DNA of 64,000 nt, taken from positions 598,985,335 to 599,049,334 of the forward strand of contig NC_081415.1 of the NCBI RefSeq assembly GCF_030272615.1, given 5' to 3'. Within the stretch, counting starts at the first letter, position 1. The number at the start of each line of letters is the position of its first letter. The notes under the pieces are model-generated. The model worked only from the letters and a program-made list of their open reading frames with translations, made no database searches and was not told the origin of the DNA. Below are positions 31,680 to 42,762 of the stretch, piece by piece. Position numbers and translations under genes: made by a program. Origin of the DNA: Cryptomeria japonica. Its lineage: Eukaryota; Streptophyta; Pinopsida; Cupressales; Cupressaceae.

Positions 31680-32028
31680 CATCTTCTCCCATCTTTTATT
31701 TTTCATATTTTTCCTTCAAAATCTGTAGCTTAGCAACTTCAACTTGTGCATCTCCTTCATACAAGACCTCAAGCTTCTTCCATATCTCATGTGCAGTCTA
31801 AAGTCCCATCACATTAGTCATCTTTGAATCGAGCAAAGAACTTAGCAACGCTTCCTTGATCTCATCAACAATAACCAGTCCATTCAGAGGAACATTGTAA
31901 ACATTCTTTGTAATCTTCGAATAATCTTCACCAAGACACTTCAAATGCACTTCCATCCAGTCCTTCTAGACAATATAATTATTTCCATTAAATCTAGGAC
32001 TCTCCTTCTTAAACACATAGGTTGTCAT
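31680..32028 (-). pseudogene. Copia-2 gag, N-terminal part
   Basis: The start codon is at 32028-32026 (MTTYVFKKESPRFNGNNY), about 43 bp inside the PBS. The sequence continues through KDWMEVHLKCLG, LLSSLLDSKMTN and AHEIWKKLEVLYEGDAQ, the Copia gag core, to the insertion point at 31680. Three stops are present. The rest of the protein is at 7340-7930. Confidence 0.82.
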
Positions 32029-32070
32029 CCCAGATCTCCTCAAGTGATTAAGATTCTTCCGAAGGATCTA

Positions 32071-32082
32071 CCTCTGATACCA
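32071..32082 (-). other. Copia-2 primer-binding site (tRNA-Met type)
   Basis: The element strand reads TGGTATCAGAGG two bases inside the LTR end at 32085; eleven of twelve bases match the usual Copia PBS. Confidence 0.82.
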
Positions 32083-32084
32083 CT

Positions 32085-33347
32085 TGTTGGCAACAACAAG
32101 AAGGAAAACTAAGGGGGGGTGAATCAATTTTCCCCAGATTAAGACAATTAAGCACAATCTCATATCTGATCAACTGCAACAAAAAGAAAGATAACAACAA
32201 CACACATAACACCAATATTTTTTATGTGGAAAACCTGGTTAAGAGAAAAACCAAAGTGGGAACCTACCCACAATAAGATAATACTCTACAGTAGTATGTG
32301 AAAATATTACAATGGGGAGTGCACATGCATTTAGGCACACTACCTAGATCTCACTGCTCAAATTAAAATGACCTAGATAGCTCTGACCCTCAGGAAAGGT
32401 TCATTGCCTTACAAAAAGATTCGGACTTCAATCCAGAAAGAATAAACTGCAAAAATAGCATCTGCTAATTCCTGATGACAATTCCGGTTAAGCTCAAATA
32501 TCTACCCTTCACCAATCTCTTCTCAACACACCACACCAAAGGATGATTTTGCTTGTTTGCACATACACCACTCTCTGATAGTGAAGACTCAATACCATGA
32601 TACCTAATTACATGAATATTAGACCCATTTATACAGATCATCAACATTGACTACAAGGTCGGCCAAACCCATAACACCTAATTACAAAATTACATCACAC
32701 GATACATAAATCAACCACTAGACCAATAAAATGACATAGATAGCATAACATGGACCTATATCAAATCTCTAAACACTCATCACCATCAGAAATCATGCCA
32801 AGACCAATCGCAACACATTATACCACCAAAATATCGCATAACACAAAGAATATCACCCGACCATGAAAATCATCAAAAACTCACACAATAATTGATGCAG
32901 ACCACCAAGACAAATAGAACATGATTAGGAAACACCAAAAAGAACAGTAGAACCATCTACAATAGTTTCACCAACATCACTTATGCAAATCTTCATCGAT
33001 CAACACATTAATGTCTAAGAACACTCAAAAAAAGCAACTCGGATAAGAAAGATAGCTTTTGAAGCACCAAATCACGAACCACTTGAAATGAAGATACATA
33101 CAAACATCAAAAAAATTCTCCCAAATCTGCAACACAAGATATTATCATACTGGAGCTCATCGGATCAAAAACCAAACTCTGCCAGCCACTGAACAAAAAG
33201 ACAAAAACCTCAAATGCAATCACCGAATCAAGTGATATGATCAAGAAGACTTCCAGATAACTGAAACCAAATCTTTGAAACACCAAAACACAGGAATATG
33301 TTGACATCAATGACAACAACATATCCTAGCAGCAACAATGTCCAACA
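32085..33347 (-). repeat. Copia-2 5' LTR (1263 bp)
   Basis: Bounded by TGTTGG (32085) and CCAACA (33347), perfect terminal inverted hexamers. The G-run with gtgaatc near the PBS end and the tgttgacatcaatgacaacaacat near the outer end correspond in layout to the Copia-3 LTR, so the two belong to related but distinct families. No gene inside. Confidence 0.82.
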
Positions 33348-33977
33348 TGAATAGCTAATGCAATTTTATCTCTTCTGAACTTAGTGTACTCTACTTTACA
33401 GTTTGAATAAAGAATAAGAGATTCCATTTCTATTATCACTATTGTTGAGAGATCGATGTGTTAGTGATGCTATTATATTTTTTTGATCTGGTTAAGTTTC
33501 TAGAAGCTCATCCAAGGGGGCCCACTTGGGGAGTGTTCCATCTTCATTTCTTTATTAAGTAAGTTCATTTTTGTCATTTAATTCTTTTATTTGACTGTCA
33601 TGTAGCCACAAAATTTACATTCTATGTTTGTTCTTGCAGCTAAGTGAAAACAAAGTATTATGTTACTAGATAGTCAATTCATTTTTTGTATGAAGATATA
33701 GGTTTCACATGCAATAGACTAGATCGATGTCAATAAAGTAACATTAGAATTTCATGCTTTCTATTAATTTCTCATTAGTATCTTCAAGTTAAACTAGCAC
33801 TCCTCATGAGTTTCTTAGTGCACATGTTGTTCAAACCTATTTCAAGCTATATGTTCCTAGGGTTGATAAGTAAATGAGTTTCTATTAATGAGTTAGTAAC
33901 TATATGTGATACACATAATTAAACCATTAAGTCAAGGATATTTGTCTAAATTTCTAGGACATTATTTGGAGCCAACA
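33348..33977 (+). repeat. Gypsy-3 5' LTR, 3' portion
   Basis: The LTR identity is inferred: it lies between the Copia-2 end and a PBS at 33982, and ends ...gccaaca. Its outer part was displaced by Copia-2 and should lie left of the window. No partner LTR is visible in the window for confirmation. Confidence 0.6.
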
Positions 33978-33981
33978 TTTT

Positions 33982-33999
33982 TGGTGTCATTGTCGGGGA
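33982..33999 (+). other. Gypsy-3 primer-binding site (tRNA-Asp-like)
   Basis: TGGTGTCATTGTCGGGGA is a decayed form of TGGCGCCGTTGCCGGGGA, which is complementary to the plant tRNA-Asp 3' end and common in Athila-type elements. Confidence 0.7.
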
Positions 34000-34313
34000 T
34001 GGTGTCAAACTAAGAACTTATTGGGGATATAGGACTTAAATTTCTAGGATTTTTAGTTTGATGTTTTTACAAGTATAGTCACATTTGAATTATTTAGGAA
34101 TGAGAACACAAATCTATTACCCATCAATTTGTGTAGGTATATTGGTAATTGAGACAAGATCTGCATGCATAAGGGACGAAGGAGGGATGCTCTAGGAAGA
34201 TTCCTTCCTGCTTGGCCTAATCTTGATGGAAAATCAATAGCACTGAGGCTCAATCCTTCCCTAGCCCCAAAAATAAATCTTGTTTCCATAAATCTTTATG
34301 GACTCAAGAAACT
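34000..34313 (+). other. Gypsy-3 leader
   Basis: Non-coding stretch between PBS and gag. Contains cctgcttggcctaatcttgatgg-like text possibly corresponding to the gag N-terminus in another frame; no firm call. Confidence 0.35.
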
Positions 34314-35078
34314 ATGATACTTCCTCCTTTTGAAATTTTGGAGGGAGACTTTAATTTCTTATTTGAACCTCCTGAAGAAAATATTCAATCTTTGGTTGTC
34401 TATCAAGGTTCAATGGCAGCACCAGGTGGTGGAGGTGGTGGGGCTAATGCACCACCACCTAACCCTACTTTTGAATTCCCTATTATCGACCAGCATGACA
34501 ATGTGAACCTTAAGAGTATCCCAAACTCCTCTCTTCCCAAATTCTATGGCCTAATCATAGAAGACCCAGAAACCTTCTTGTTTGAATTCAATATCCTTTG
34601 CAAAAGTTATGACTATACCACTGATGCCTATAGACTAAAATTATTCCCTGCTACACTAAAATAAGCTGGTCTTAGGTGGTTTATGAGCTTAGGAAGGGAT
34701 TCAATTGATACTTGGGATGAAATGAAGACAAGATTCCGGGAGAAATATAAGGACTATTGTAGAGGAATTGATCGACATGGTGATGATATCTTTAGAATGG
34801 CACAAAAAGAGGATGAGAACCTGGAGGACTACCTTGAAAGGTTTTTGTTCAGTGTCAAAAAAGCCAAGCACAACACTTTGAGTGAGGAATCATTGAAATT
34901 GATTTTTCTAAGAGGAATCAATGAGGACTGCATTGATGCACTTGACCTTATGGGAGGAGGAGATATCACTCAGGCTAAATGGGAAGCATTCAAGAATATT
35001 TGTCAGAAATACTCTAGGGCTTCCACCAAGAAGGGTAGACATTATAGACCTAGAGCTACAATAGAAAAAGAAAATTAA
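34314..35078 (+). pseudogene. Gypsy-3 gag (capsid region)
   Basis: One frame with a single internal stop (TAA near 34662). It has a Gly/Pro-rich N-terminal part, then NVNLKSIPNSSLPKFYGL, EDPETFLFEFNILCKSY, YRLKLFPATL, LRWFMSLGRDSIDTWDEM and RFREKYKDYC, the Retrotrans_gag fold of Athila/Tat elements. EDENLEDYLERFLFSVKKA and LIFLRGI follow. The protein makes the particle shell. Frame decay continues after 35078. Confidence 0.85.
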
Positions 35079-36148
35079 ATAGTTTCCAAGAAGGAGATAA
35101 CTCATTTGCTGAAGGATTTCAAAGAAGACATTATCAATAATTTGGCAACATAGCTAGATACACTTCAAGCCAATAAGAAGCATGCTAAGGAAGAGGCTAT
35201 GTTAGTAGAATATTTCCCCCATTGCAGGCAAAAATAAAAAGGATTGCAGATGTAAGAAGATTTCAAACATTAAGAGCAAGCATGAGCATCCAAAACTTCA
35301 ACCAATAGAGGATGAGGAAGGAGAAGTCTTCTTTGTAGCACAAAGGAGACCATGGGCACCAAGCCAAGGTATGCCTCAAGATCCTCTTTCTTTTAACCTT
35401 ATGCAAATCCCTATGCTAATAATAATACCTAGCAATCTCAAAATCCTACCAATTGGGCAAATTATGGGCAAAATTATTGGGGAAGCTAGAAACCTTCATG
35501 GTGAAATTACTAGAATATGGATGCACATCCACCTCAAGGTAATTGGTAGCCACCTTAAGGAAACTAGCAGTCCTCACCTTAATGGAGGGGAGGGCAACAA
35601 TGGCCAAACCAATTTGCTGGTCCTTCTACTCATCAAGCCCTATTGCTACAAGCTGGTTCAAATGCAAGTGCACCTAGGCCCACTCAGTTACCAGCACAAC
35701 CTACACCAAATCCTAATAGTAAAACACAAGAAGAATTTTCTACTGATCTTATCCAATACCTTGGCTACACTGTGAATATTAGTACCATGCAATTACACTC
35801 AGGGAAAGACTTGAGGGTTCCTCATTCGCTTGTCATCACTGAACTTTTCTCAGAAGCAAAAAAGAAAATAGAAAATGTTTATCCTCGGGCCACCAAGTCT
35901 ACTCTAATAGGACAACTTGATCCAACACAAACATTTGATCAAGAACCTCCATTTCCTCAGAGGTTAGTAGTAAAAGAACCTGAAACAGCACCAGCCTTTG
36001 ATTTTCTAGATCAGCTTAAACATGTTTGTGTTAAAATACCCTTATTCTAGGCAATCAAGGATGTACCTATCTACGATAAAGTCATAAAGGAGATGTGCCT
36101 TAAGAAACCAAGCAAAAAAAGGAAAGATCCCCAAATTATTCATGTAAT
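35079..36148 (+). pseudogene. Gypsy-3 gag C-terminus and gag-protease linker
   Basis: Several frames carry pieces: a Cys/Lys zinc-knuckle-like remnant (near 35215-35280), an Asn/Gln/Trp-rich part spread over frames (35371-35640), and an open stretch at 35643-36050 with TQEEFSTDLIQYLGY and AFDFLDQLKHVCVKIPLF. IYDKVIKEMC and KKPSKKRKDP follow after a stop. These are conserved linker motifs of Athila-like polyproteins. Confidence 0.7.
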
Positions 36149-36907
36149 ATGTCAATAGCAGATATCATGTTGGGGAAAGCAGTATTTCCTAAGTATTATG
36201 ACCCTGGCAATCCAATGTTAGAAGTCACCATTAATGGGGTTTTGGTTAAAAATGCTCTTATAGACTTGGGAGCTTCTATAAATGTTATGACCAAAAGTCT
36301 TATGCAAAATTTAAGCATCACAAATTTGAGACCTACACCCACTATGTTACAGCTAGCTGATAGTTCAACAATTACACCAAAAGGAGTTGTAGAGGACCTT
36401 ATTGTTACCTTGGATTCTTGGGAATATCCAACATATTTTATGATTCTATCACCTAAAGCTACTCTGGGAGGATATCCTATTATATTAGGTAGGCCATGGC
36501 TAGCTATTGCAGATGCCTATATAGGTTGCAGGTTTGGAGATATGACCATTTCAAATGGTAACACCACTAAAGAGCTAATTCTTTTTCCACCAGCTAAGCC
36601 TCATGAAGAAGATTATACCCCAGTTTGGCTAAACTTAGGTGATGAAGTTGAGGAGGTAAATTCTCTTAAAACACTCATGATGGTTGGCAGAAGCTCCATT
36701 TTGAAATTGCAAGATGATGCTGAAATTTTATCCCAAATCATCCAGAATAATTATGAGCTAGAAATTGTGATGGAGAATTGTCTTGCAGTTTACTTGGAAA
36801 TGTCGTTGCCATCATCCTTTGAACATGCAATATTGATCCAATCACAACTGTTACATACTTTGCTACCCATGAAGTCAAGACCCCAAGTATTAGCTCAGCT
36901 TCTATGA
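36149..36907 (+). CDS. Gypsy-3 aspartic protease (open frame)
   Basis: An open frame of 252 residues begins at SIADIMLGKAVFPKYYDP. The active site is ALIDLGASINVMTKSLM (DLGAS, the usual form for this lineage). LRPTPTMLQLADSST, IVTLDSWEYPTYFMIL, IILGRPWLAIADAYIGC and MTISNGNTTKEL follow, so the whole retropepsin region and its C-terminal conserved part are present. It would process Gag-Pol. The frame ends just before RT at 36904. Confidence 0.85.
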   Translation: MSIADIMLGKAVFPKYYDPGNPMLEVTINGVLVKNALIDLGASINVMTKSLMQNLSITNLRPTPTMLQLADSSTITPKGVVEDLIVTLDSWEYPTYFMILSPKATLGGYPIILGRPWLAIADAYIGCRFGDMTISNGNTTKELILFPPAKPHEEDYTPVWLNLGDEVEEVNSLKTLMMVGRSSILKLQDDAEILSQIIQNNYELEIVMENCLAVYLEMSLPSSFEHAILIQSQLLHTLLPMKSRPQVLAQLL

Positions 36908-38144
36908 TAGAATTGATTGAGCAATTAGAAGTTTCTCCAGGAAGATTCCTAAATATCAATAGTAAATTGACTAAGCTCCAGCAAGAATTTTTGGCAACCC
37001 TCTTAAAATCTCATGAGCATGCGTTTGCTTGGGACTATCATTACATGAAGAGATTGGACCCTATGCTTTGTACACATAAAATTTACATCAAAGAAGGTAG
37101 TAGACCAATCTGGGAACCTCAGAGGATGGTGATTCTAGCAGTAAGAGAGCTTGTTAAACAAGAGATGCAAAAATTATTAGATGTGGGATTTATTTATCCT
37201 ATCTTTGCTAGTCAGTAGGTATCTCCTTTTTTTAGTTATAGTACCAAATAAAGGAGGCAAGTAGAGAGTTTGTGTTGATTATAGGGAGCTAAATGCAGCC
37301 ACTAAGGATCATTTCCCTCTACCTTTCATTGTTCAAGTATTAGATAATTTAGCGGGGAAGAAATACTTTTATTTTCTTGATGGATTTAATGGATATAGTC
37401 AGATTAGGATTGCACCTAAAGATCAAGAAAAAAATACATTCACCTTCCCTTAGGGTACTTATGCTTATTTAGTTCTTCCTTTTGGATTGTGTAATGCACC
37501 TCCAACATTTCAAAGAGCAATTATTAGCATCTTCTTTGATATTTCTCATAATAGTATGGAAATATATATTAATGATTTCACCACCTATGGAAATGCATTT
37601 GATGAAGCCCTATCCAATTTGGCAAAGGTCTTACAAAGGTGTGAGGAGCATCATCTATCTTTAAACAATGAGAAGTGTTTCATAATGATGACAGAAGGCA
37701 TAGTTTTGGGCCATCATATATCTCAATCAGACATTAAAGTGGACCCTATTAAAATAGAAGTCATCACAAATCTTGCAATTCCTACAAAATAAAAAGATGT
37801 AAGGATCTCCTCGGGGCATGCATGTTATTACAGGAGATTCATTCAAGATTTTAGCAAGATAGTTGGACCCCTATATGGCTTATTAACAAAAGATGTTGAC
37901 TTTAACTGGATTGATTCTTGTGATAAGGCATTCTCAACACTTAAGGATGCTTTGACAAAAATCCATATCCATTGGGGACTTAATTGGGAAGCTCCATTTC
38001 ATGTTCATATAGATGCCTCTGACTATGTTGTTGGAGTTATGTTGGCTCAGAAGGAAGGGGTAAATGAGCATGCCATATATTTTATCAGTAAGAACCTATA
38101 GGGAGTAGAGTTAAACTATACAATAACAAAAAAAGAGATGTTAG
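36904..38144 (+). pseudogene. Gypsy-3 reverse transcriptase and RNase H N-terminus
   Basis: RT starts with FLATLLKSHEHAFAWDY and IYIKEGSRPIWEPQRM, then LDVGFIYPI, followed by frameshifts and stops around 37215-37455. Further motifs are LPFGLCNAPPTFQRAII and a catalytic region reading YINDFTTYG, where the family has Y-x-D-D, so the first catalytic Asp is Asn. RNase H begins with HVHIDASDYVVGVMLAQ and YTITKKEM and is cut by the solo LTR at 38145. This RT cannot be active. Confidence 0.85.
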
Positions 38145-39293
38145 TGTATACACATAAAATTGGCTATGAGCAATTAAATAAATATTTTATATTTATTTAA
38201 TAATTATTCTTCTATTAAATAGTTAATTTGAAAAGATTAATTTATTTAATTTCATTTCTTTCTATTAATTAATTTAATCAAAATATTAATTAATTCATTC
38301 ATTTATCCTTTTCCTCTAATCAATTAATTAAATATCTAATATTTAATTATTCCTTCAATCAATTAAATATCTAGTATTTAATTGTTATTCTTCTATACTA
38401 TAGTCTCAAATATTAAAACATTGCTAAATTATTTAATCCCTTTTCCAACTCATCCTTCCATCTCCACTTCATCTTTCCTTTGCCAACTCAACAATCATGT
38501 GGCTAAAGATATTAATATTTCTTAAATATTAATTCATCATTTATCTTCAACTTCTAGATTTAATGAAATATTGTGTACGTACACATATTTCCTAACCTTC
38601 TTCGATATTCTCTCCAACATCCCTATATCTTAGGAAGGACTTGAGTCCACTTGTCCTCTCATGCCTAAATCTTCTCCAACCATTCCTAGATTCCCTCAAT
38701 CAGCAACCCAGTCAAGGTGAGATGAGTGACACTTGTCTTCTCCTTCCCCCTTTCTCTCAACCTTCACCTTTGCTTATAGCCATCCAAATCTGCATATCTG
38801 ATCATGACCATTGATCTAGACCACGTCATCTGGTCCTCTCAAAGTCTATAAAATCAAGAGTTTGAGTTGAGAAAGAGTTAGTCTTCAAGTGATTTTTCAA
38901 GTTAGCAATTTGTGTAAACTTATGCATCCGTGAGTTTTTATCTCGAAGCAATTTAATAATTTAGCAATTAGCAATTTAGCATAATCATTTAGCTTTAAAT
39001 CAGTTGCATTGCATATCATAGTATCAGTTGACTATCAGTTATCAGTCCATTCTTCATATGTCATCTTGGAAGCTATCAATGCTTGTCTGAGAGAAAACCA
39101 TCTGCAACCAGGAATAGTGGAGTTAGGACACAATGAGACTTAAATCATGAAGGTAAAAAATAGTGTTTTTATTTTATATCAATTTCATCTAGTTTCATTG
39201 GTTGAGTTTGGATTTCCTGTAGCATTTCCTTTATATTTTGTGAAACTAACATGTTGCAGGTAGTATTCTGATGATGAAATTCAAGTCGACACA
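38145..39293 (+). mobile_element. Solo LTR of a Tat-like element (1149 bp), TSD gttag
   Basis: It starts TGTATACAC and ends GTCGACACA; gttag lies at 38140-38144 and 39294-39298. RNase H reading resumes directly after the second gttag, which confirms the boundaries. It contains a TATA box (tataaaat, 38847) and, like the Gypsy-1 and Gypsy-2 LTRs, a U3 made of perfect hairpins (38174-38200, 38326-38348, 38511-38533). No internal region remains, so it arose by LTR-LTR recombination. The + orientation is inferred from the TATA box position. Its family is not otherwise present in the window. Confidence 0.9.
38847..38854 (+). promoter_or_regulatory. TATA box of the solo LTR
   Basis: TATAAAAT about 700 bp into the LTR, at a relative position like the TATA boxes of the two Tat LTRs. 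Confidence 0.55.
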
Positions 39294-39672
39294 GTTAGCA
39301 GTGGTATATTCCCTAAATAAATTCAGACATTATATCATTGGTTATCAAGTATTTGTTCATACTAACCATGTAGATATCAAGTATCTCATGAAAAAACCTT
39401 TGGTAGCAAGTCAACTAGCTAGGTGGTTATTACTTTTGCAAGAATTTGGTATCACCATAGTGGACAAACTAGGGAAGGCAAATGTAGTAGCAAATTTTCT
39501 TTCAAGGCTTAAAATAGCTAGAAATGAACCTGTTATTGATGACTCATTTCTAGATGAGCACCTATTTGTCATTAGTATTTATACACCATGGTATGCAAAT
39601 ATAGCCAATTATTTGGTTTTAGGAAATTTTCCTCCACACTTCTCATCTAAAGAGAAAAAGTTATTGGTCTAG
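39294..39672 (+). pseudogene. Gypsy-3 RNase H, C-terminal part
   Basis: After the solo LTR the RNase H continues: LAVVYSLNKFRHYIIGY, VFVHTNHVDIKYLM (catalytic Asp of the TDH-like motif is Asn here) and ARWLLLLQEFGITIVDKLGK with ANVVANFLSRL. It is open to 39672, where a TAG opens the integrase region. Confidence 0.85.
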
Positions 39673-40930
39673 AAGAGATTTCCATATTCTTAGATTGTAG
39701 GATGCTTATATTACACTGGACTAGATCATGTCATGCAAATATATGTTTGAGAAGATGAGACATGTGATATTCTTCATGCCTACCATAATGAGCCATGTGG
39801 AGGATATTTTTTTGTGAAAAGGACATCCATGAATATATTCAACACTGATTATTATTGGCCAACACTTGACCAGGATGCCATAAAGTATACAAGGAAGTGT
39901 GATAGATGTCAACGAATGGGGAAGCCGACTAAGACAGATGAAATGCCTCTACAATCATAAGTGGTTGTTACTCCATTTGACAAATGGGGAATGGACTTTA
40001 TTGGTCCTATAGATCCACCTTCCAATGGTAAATCTTATATCCTTGTTTGTACTAATTATGTTACCAAATGGATAAAGGTTAAGGCTATGAAGCATGCTAG
40101 GGATAATAAGATTGCGAAATTCCTTTATGAATAAATTTTTACTAGGTATGAAGTTCCTCAAGAGTTGGTCACTGATAAGGGACCCAGTTCACTTCAACTT
40201 TGATCTCAACCTAGTGAATGAGCACAACATTAGACATAAGAAGTCCACTTCATACCATCTACAAGCTAACGACCAGGCAGAAGTCACATATAGAAAAATT
40301 GAAGCATTTTTTACAAAAAATGTATCTCTTCATAAGAAGGATTGGGCATCTCGGTTACCTAAAGTAGTCTGGGCCTCCAGAATCACATGCAAGACAATAA
40401 TAGGTTTTTCACCATTTGAGCTTCTTTATGGTAAAACCATAGTTCGTCCTATAGAATTAGAGAAAAAGACTTCGCGAATGGCCCTTGATCTAGACATAGA
40501 CATTACTAAGGCTCAACATGAGTGTATCATGCAGTTGAATGCCCTTGATGAATATAGTAAACAAGCTCTTCATCACACAAAGGGCATTTAGAGGCAGTAG
40601 ATAAAATGGCATGATAGGCATATTAGAGACAAGAAATTTTCTCCAGGAGATTGGGCATTGTTATACGACTCTAAATATCAAGATAACCAGGGAAAACTGT
40701 AGACAAGGTGGATGGAGCCATAGGAGGCTACCAACGTCTTTGACAATGGTGTTGTACGCCTCACCACTATAGATCCAGTCCATTTTAAGCTGTTGATAAA
40801 TGACCATCACCTTCACCTTTATCACATACCTAGTACTAAATAGGAGTTCCTGCAGCAATTCTTGGCAAATTCAATTTTGAAGCTTCCTACAGTATCATTT
40901 GGCAGACTTCCTAGTTCACCATGTGCAGAA
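39673..40930 (+). pseudogene. Gypsy-3 integrase
   Basis: The zinc-binding part shows HAYHNEPCGGYFFVKRT, YYWPTLDQDA and CDRCQRMGK. The core has FDKWGMDFIGPIDPPSNGKSY and LVTDKGP, then shifts frame to 40094-40591 with STSYHLQANDQAEV, KDWASRLPKVVWA and GFSPFELLYGK. The C-terminal part, with stops, ends ...LYHIPSTK and a short tail near 40930. There is no chromodomain. Stops and frameshifts make it inactive. Confidence 0.85.
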
Positions 40931-41211
40931 TAATTTTTAACTTTCCTTCTTCACAATAAATTTTTCATGTTCGTTAGCACATATTTTTACAAAATATTTT
41001 ATGCTATATGGAGGCCTTTTTCTTTTATCATATGAGCATTTATTGCTGGTTTGTATGTGCAAGAACTTTATTAGCACAGGTAACGTTCTCTAAAATATTA
41101 GTTGTTTTCAGAATTATCAAGGTATCACTTGGGCACACTAAGGGCATGCACTAAGTATAGATTGCACAAGGAATCCATTATGGAAACGTTTGTCAGCAAA
41201 GAAGTCATTAT
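40931..41211 (+). other. Gypsy-3 region after integrase, no gene seen
   Basis: Non-coding. It continues at 57358 on the other side of Gypsy-2. Confidence 0.45.
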
Positions 41212-41216
41212 GGTAT
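41212..41216. other. Gypsy-2 target-site duplication, left copy
   Basis: The word ggtat precedes the left LTR and recurs at 57353-57357 after the right LTR. Confidence 0.9.
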
Positions 41217-42677
41217 TGCAGTCACATAAATCTGTCCAATTTAATCAAATGAATATTTGCTATTTATTTCATTAAAAACCCACTCAAACATTCTCCTATT
41301 ATTAAATAAATTATTCAATTTATTTTAATTAACTCATTAAACCAAATTCACAATCAATTAAATGAATAAATCCTATTTATTTAATTTAATCCCCTTTCCT
41401 CTTTTAAATAAATTAAATAAAATATTTATTTAAATCATTAAATCTCGCCCCAGTTGCTTTCTCCTAAAAATGCAACTTGCACCTATTTGTTGAAATAAAT
41501 GAATTTTATTTTAATAAAAATCCTATTTTCCCTCACCCACCAAACCCACTTGCAATCCTAATCCCCTTCTAGATTCTTCTAAACCCCTTCCTAATTAGCC
41601 TAATCCATCCCCTAATTATTGTCGCATTCCTAAGCAACTTCGAGTCACTTCTCAGAGACTCCAAAGTCTTTGAAAAGCATTTGATGTTTTATGTGTCCAA
41701 CAAGCTAACCTCTAAATTCTTCCAAACCACTAATGGCTCTTACATGACCATTTATGGTTAAATCCACTTGCACCCATGGTTAGGGACTTTGACCCCTAAC
41801 TCAACCCTCATGTGACCCATGTGTCTTCTCAAGCATTTATTGCTTTGACCATGGTTATCCTCACTAACTCTTGCACAAGAGTTTATCCATTGGATAAAAG
41901 CATTATTCTTTGAATAATGAATTTATTCACTCAACTCAACATTAACCTTACCTCCCAAGTTAACCCTCAGGTCATGTTAAGAATTTAATGCTTCTTCTCT
42001 CTCCTCTCAACCCATCTCATGTTGACACTTGTCATCCTAGGATTGGGTTGAAAGCCCTCACATGGATTGAATATCATTCAATCCTGATCTTTGTTGAGAA
42101 TACTCAATCTCAACCATCCATTGCTCCATTTTTCCTATAAATAGAGCTCACATTCCTCATTTTCAAATCCTAAAGCATTCTCAAGCATTTAGCATTCTTA
42201 GCCTTGATCCTGAAAACTTGTATGCATTTACATTATAATCATTTTTAAAGAGATCATTTAGTATAAATCAATCATATTCACTCTTTTGGTTTAAAATAAA
42301 CACTAGCTAATTAGATAATCTCTTATTTTAGCTTTTGTTCACATTTGCATAGCATTTAGTTAATCATCTTTCATCTTGAACCTCCATAAGGCATGCATAG
42401 TGCAAAAAGCTGCTAAGAGCTACACTAATTTGGAACTTGGAGAGGAGAGGAACAAGGGAGGAGGAGCTACAAGCATGGTGGAAGACATTTGGAGATGTCT
42501 TCTTGCATTTATTTTCATAGTTAAATGCTTCATTATGTTTTTAGTGTCTCTCTTGGTATGCCTACTTAGATTAGTCTTTAGTTGATTAACACTAACATTT
42601 CTCTTTGTTTCTTGTTCTTCTTATGTGTTATACGACCACAAGTTTTTGTCTAACATATCCCATTTTTTAGAGCATCA
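41217..42677 (+). repeat. Gypsy-2 5' LTR (1461 bp)
   Basis: Aligns with 55847-57352. Starts TGCAGTCAC (TGTAGTCAC in the right LTR) and ends GAGCATCA. It holds hairpins at 41304-41325, 41884-41900, 41903-41921 and 42064-42084 and the TATA box. A 69-codon open frame (42376-42585) with a hydrophobic C-terminus is present in both LTRs, without evidence of selection. Confidence 0.93.
42136..42144 (+). promoter_or_regulatory. TATA box of the Gypsy-2 5' LTR
   Basis: TATAAATAG followed by agctcacattcctcat, shared with Gypsy-1. The right LTR has a T-to-C change here (tacaaatag, 56810). Confidence 0.75.
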
Positions 42678-42679
42678 TT

Positions 42680-42697
42680 TGGTGAACCCGACGTGAA
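42680..42697 (+). other. Gypsy-2 primer-binding site
   Basis: TGGTGAACCCGACGTGAA begins two bases after the LTR end. It differs from the Gypsy-1 PBS, so the two families prime from different tRNAs. I do not assign the tRNA. Confidence 0.7.
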
Positions 42698-42762
42698 TCG
42701 AAGAGCAACCTTCTTAAACTACTAATTTTTTTGACTGTTTTAATTGACACAGAGGTCGTTCT

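Larger units (their letters stand above)
31675..33347 (-). mobile_element. Copia-2, proximal part (5' LTR and gag N-terminus)
   Basis: This is the 5'-ward part of the minus-strand Copia element whose remainder is at 6261-7935. The gttct at 31675-31679 is the second copy of the Gypsy-1 target duplication. It carries the gag N-terminus, PBS and complete 5' LTR. Its right end (CCAACA, 33347) abuts the Gypsy-3 5' LTR; the target duplication would be tgaat (33348-33352), whose partner is off-window. Confidence 0.85.
33348..41216 (+). mobile_element. Gypsy-3, left part: Athila-like element, 5' LTR remnant to integrase
   Basis: It contains a truncated 5' LTR, a tRNA-Asp-like PBS, gag, protease with DLGAS, RT, RNase H (split by a solo LTR) and integrase, all on the + strand. 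Conserved Athila-type features include FDFLDQL...KIPLFQAI, IYDKVIKEMC and KKPSKKRKDP between gag and protease. It is the oldest and most decayed element here and is the host of everything else in the window. It resumes at 57353. Confidence 0.85.

Noticed and set aside
42376-42585. 69-codon LTR frame with hydrophobic C-terminus, present in both Gypsy-2 LTRs (also 57051-57260)
   Set aside because: The two LTRs are copies made at insertion; nearly all their differences here change the amino acid, so no sign of protein selection, and Gypsy-1 lacks it.
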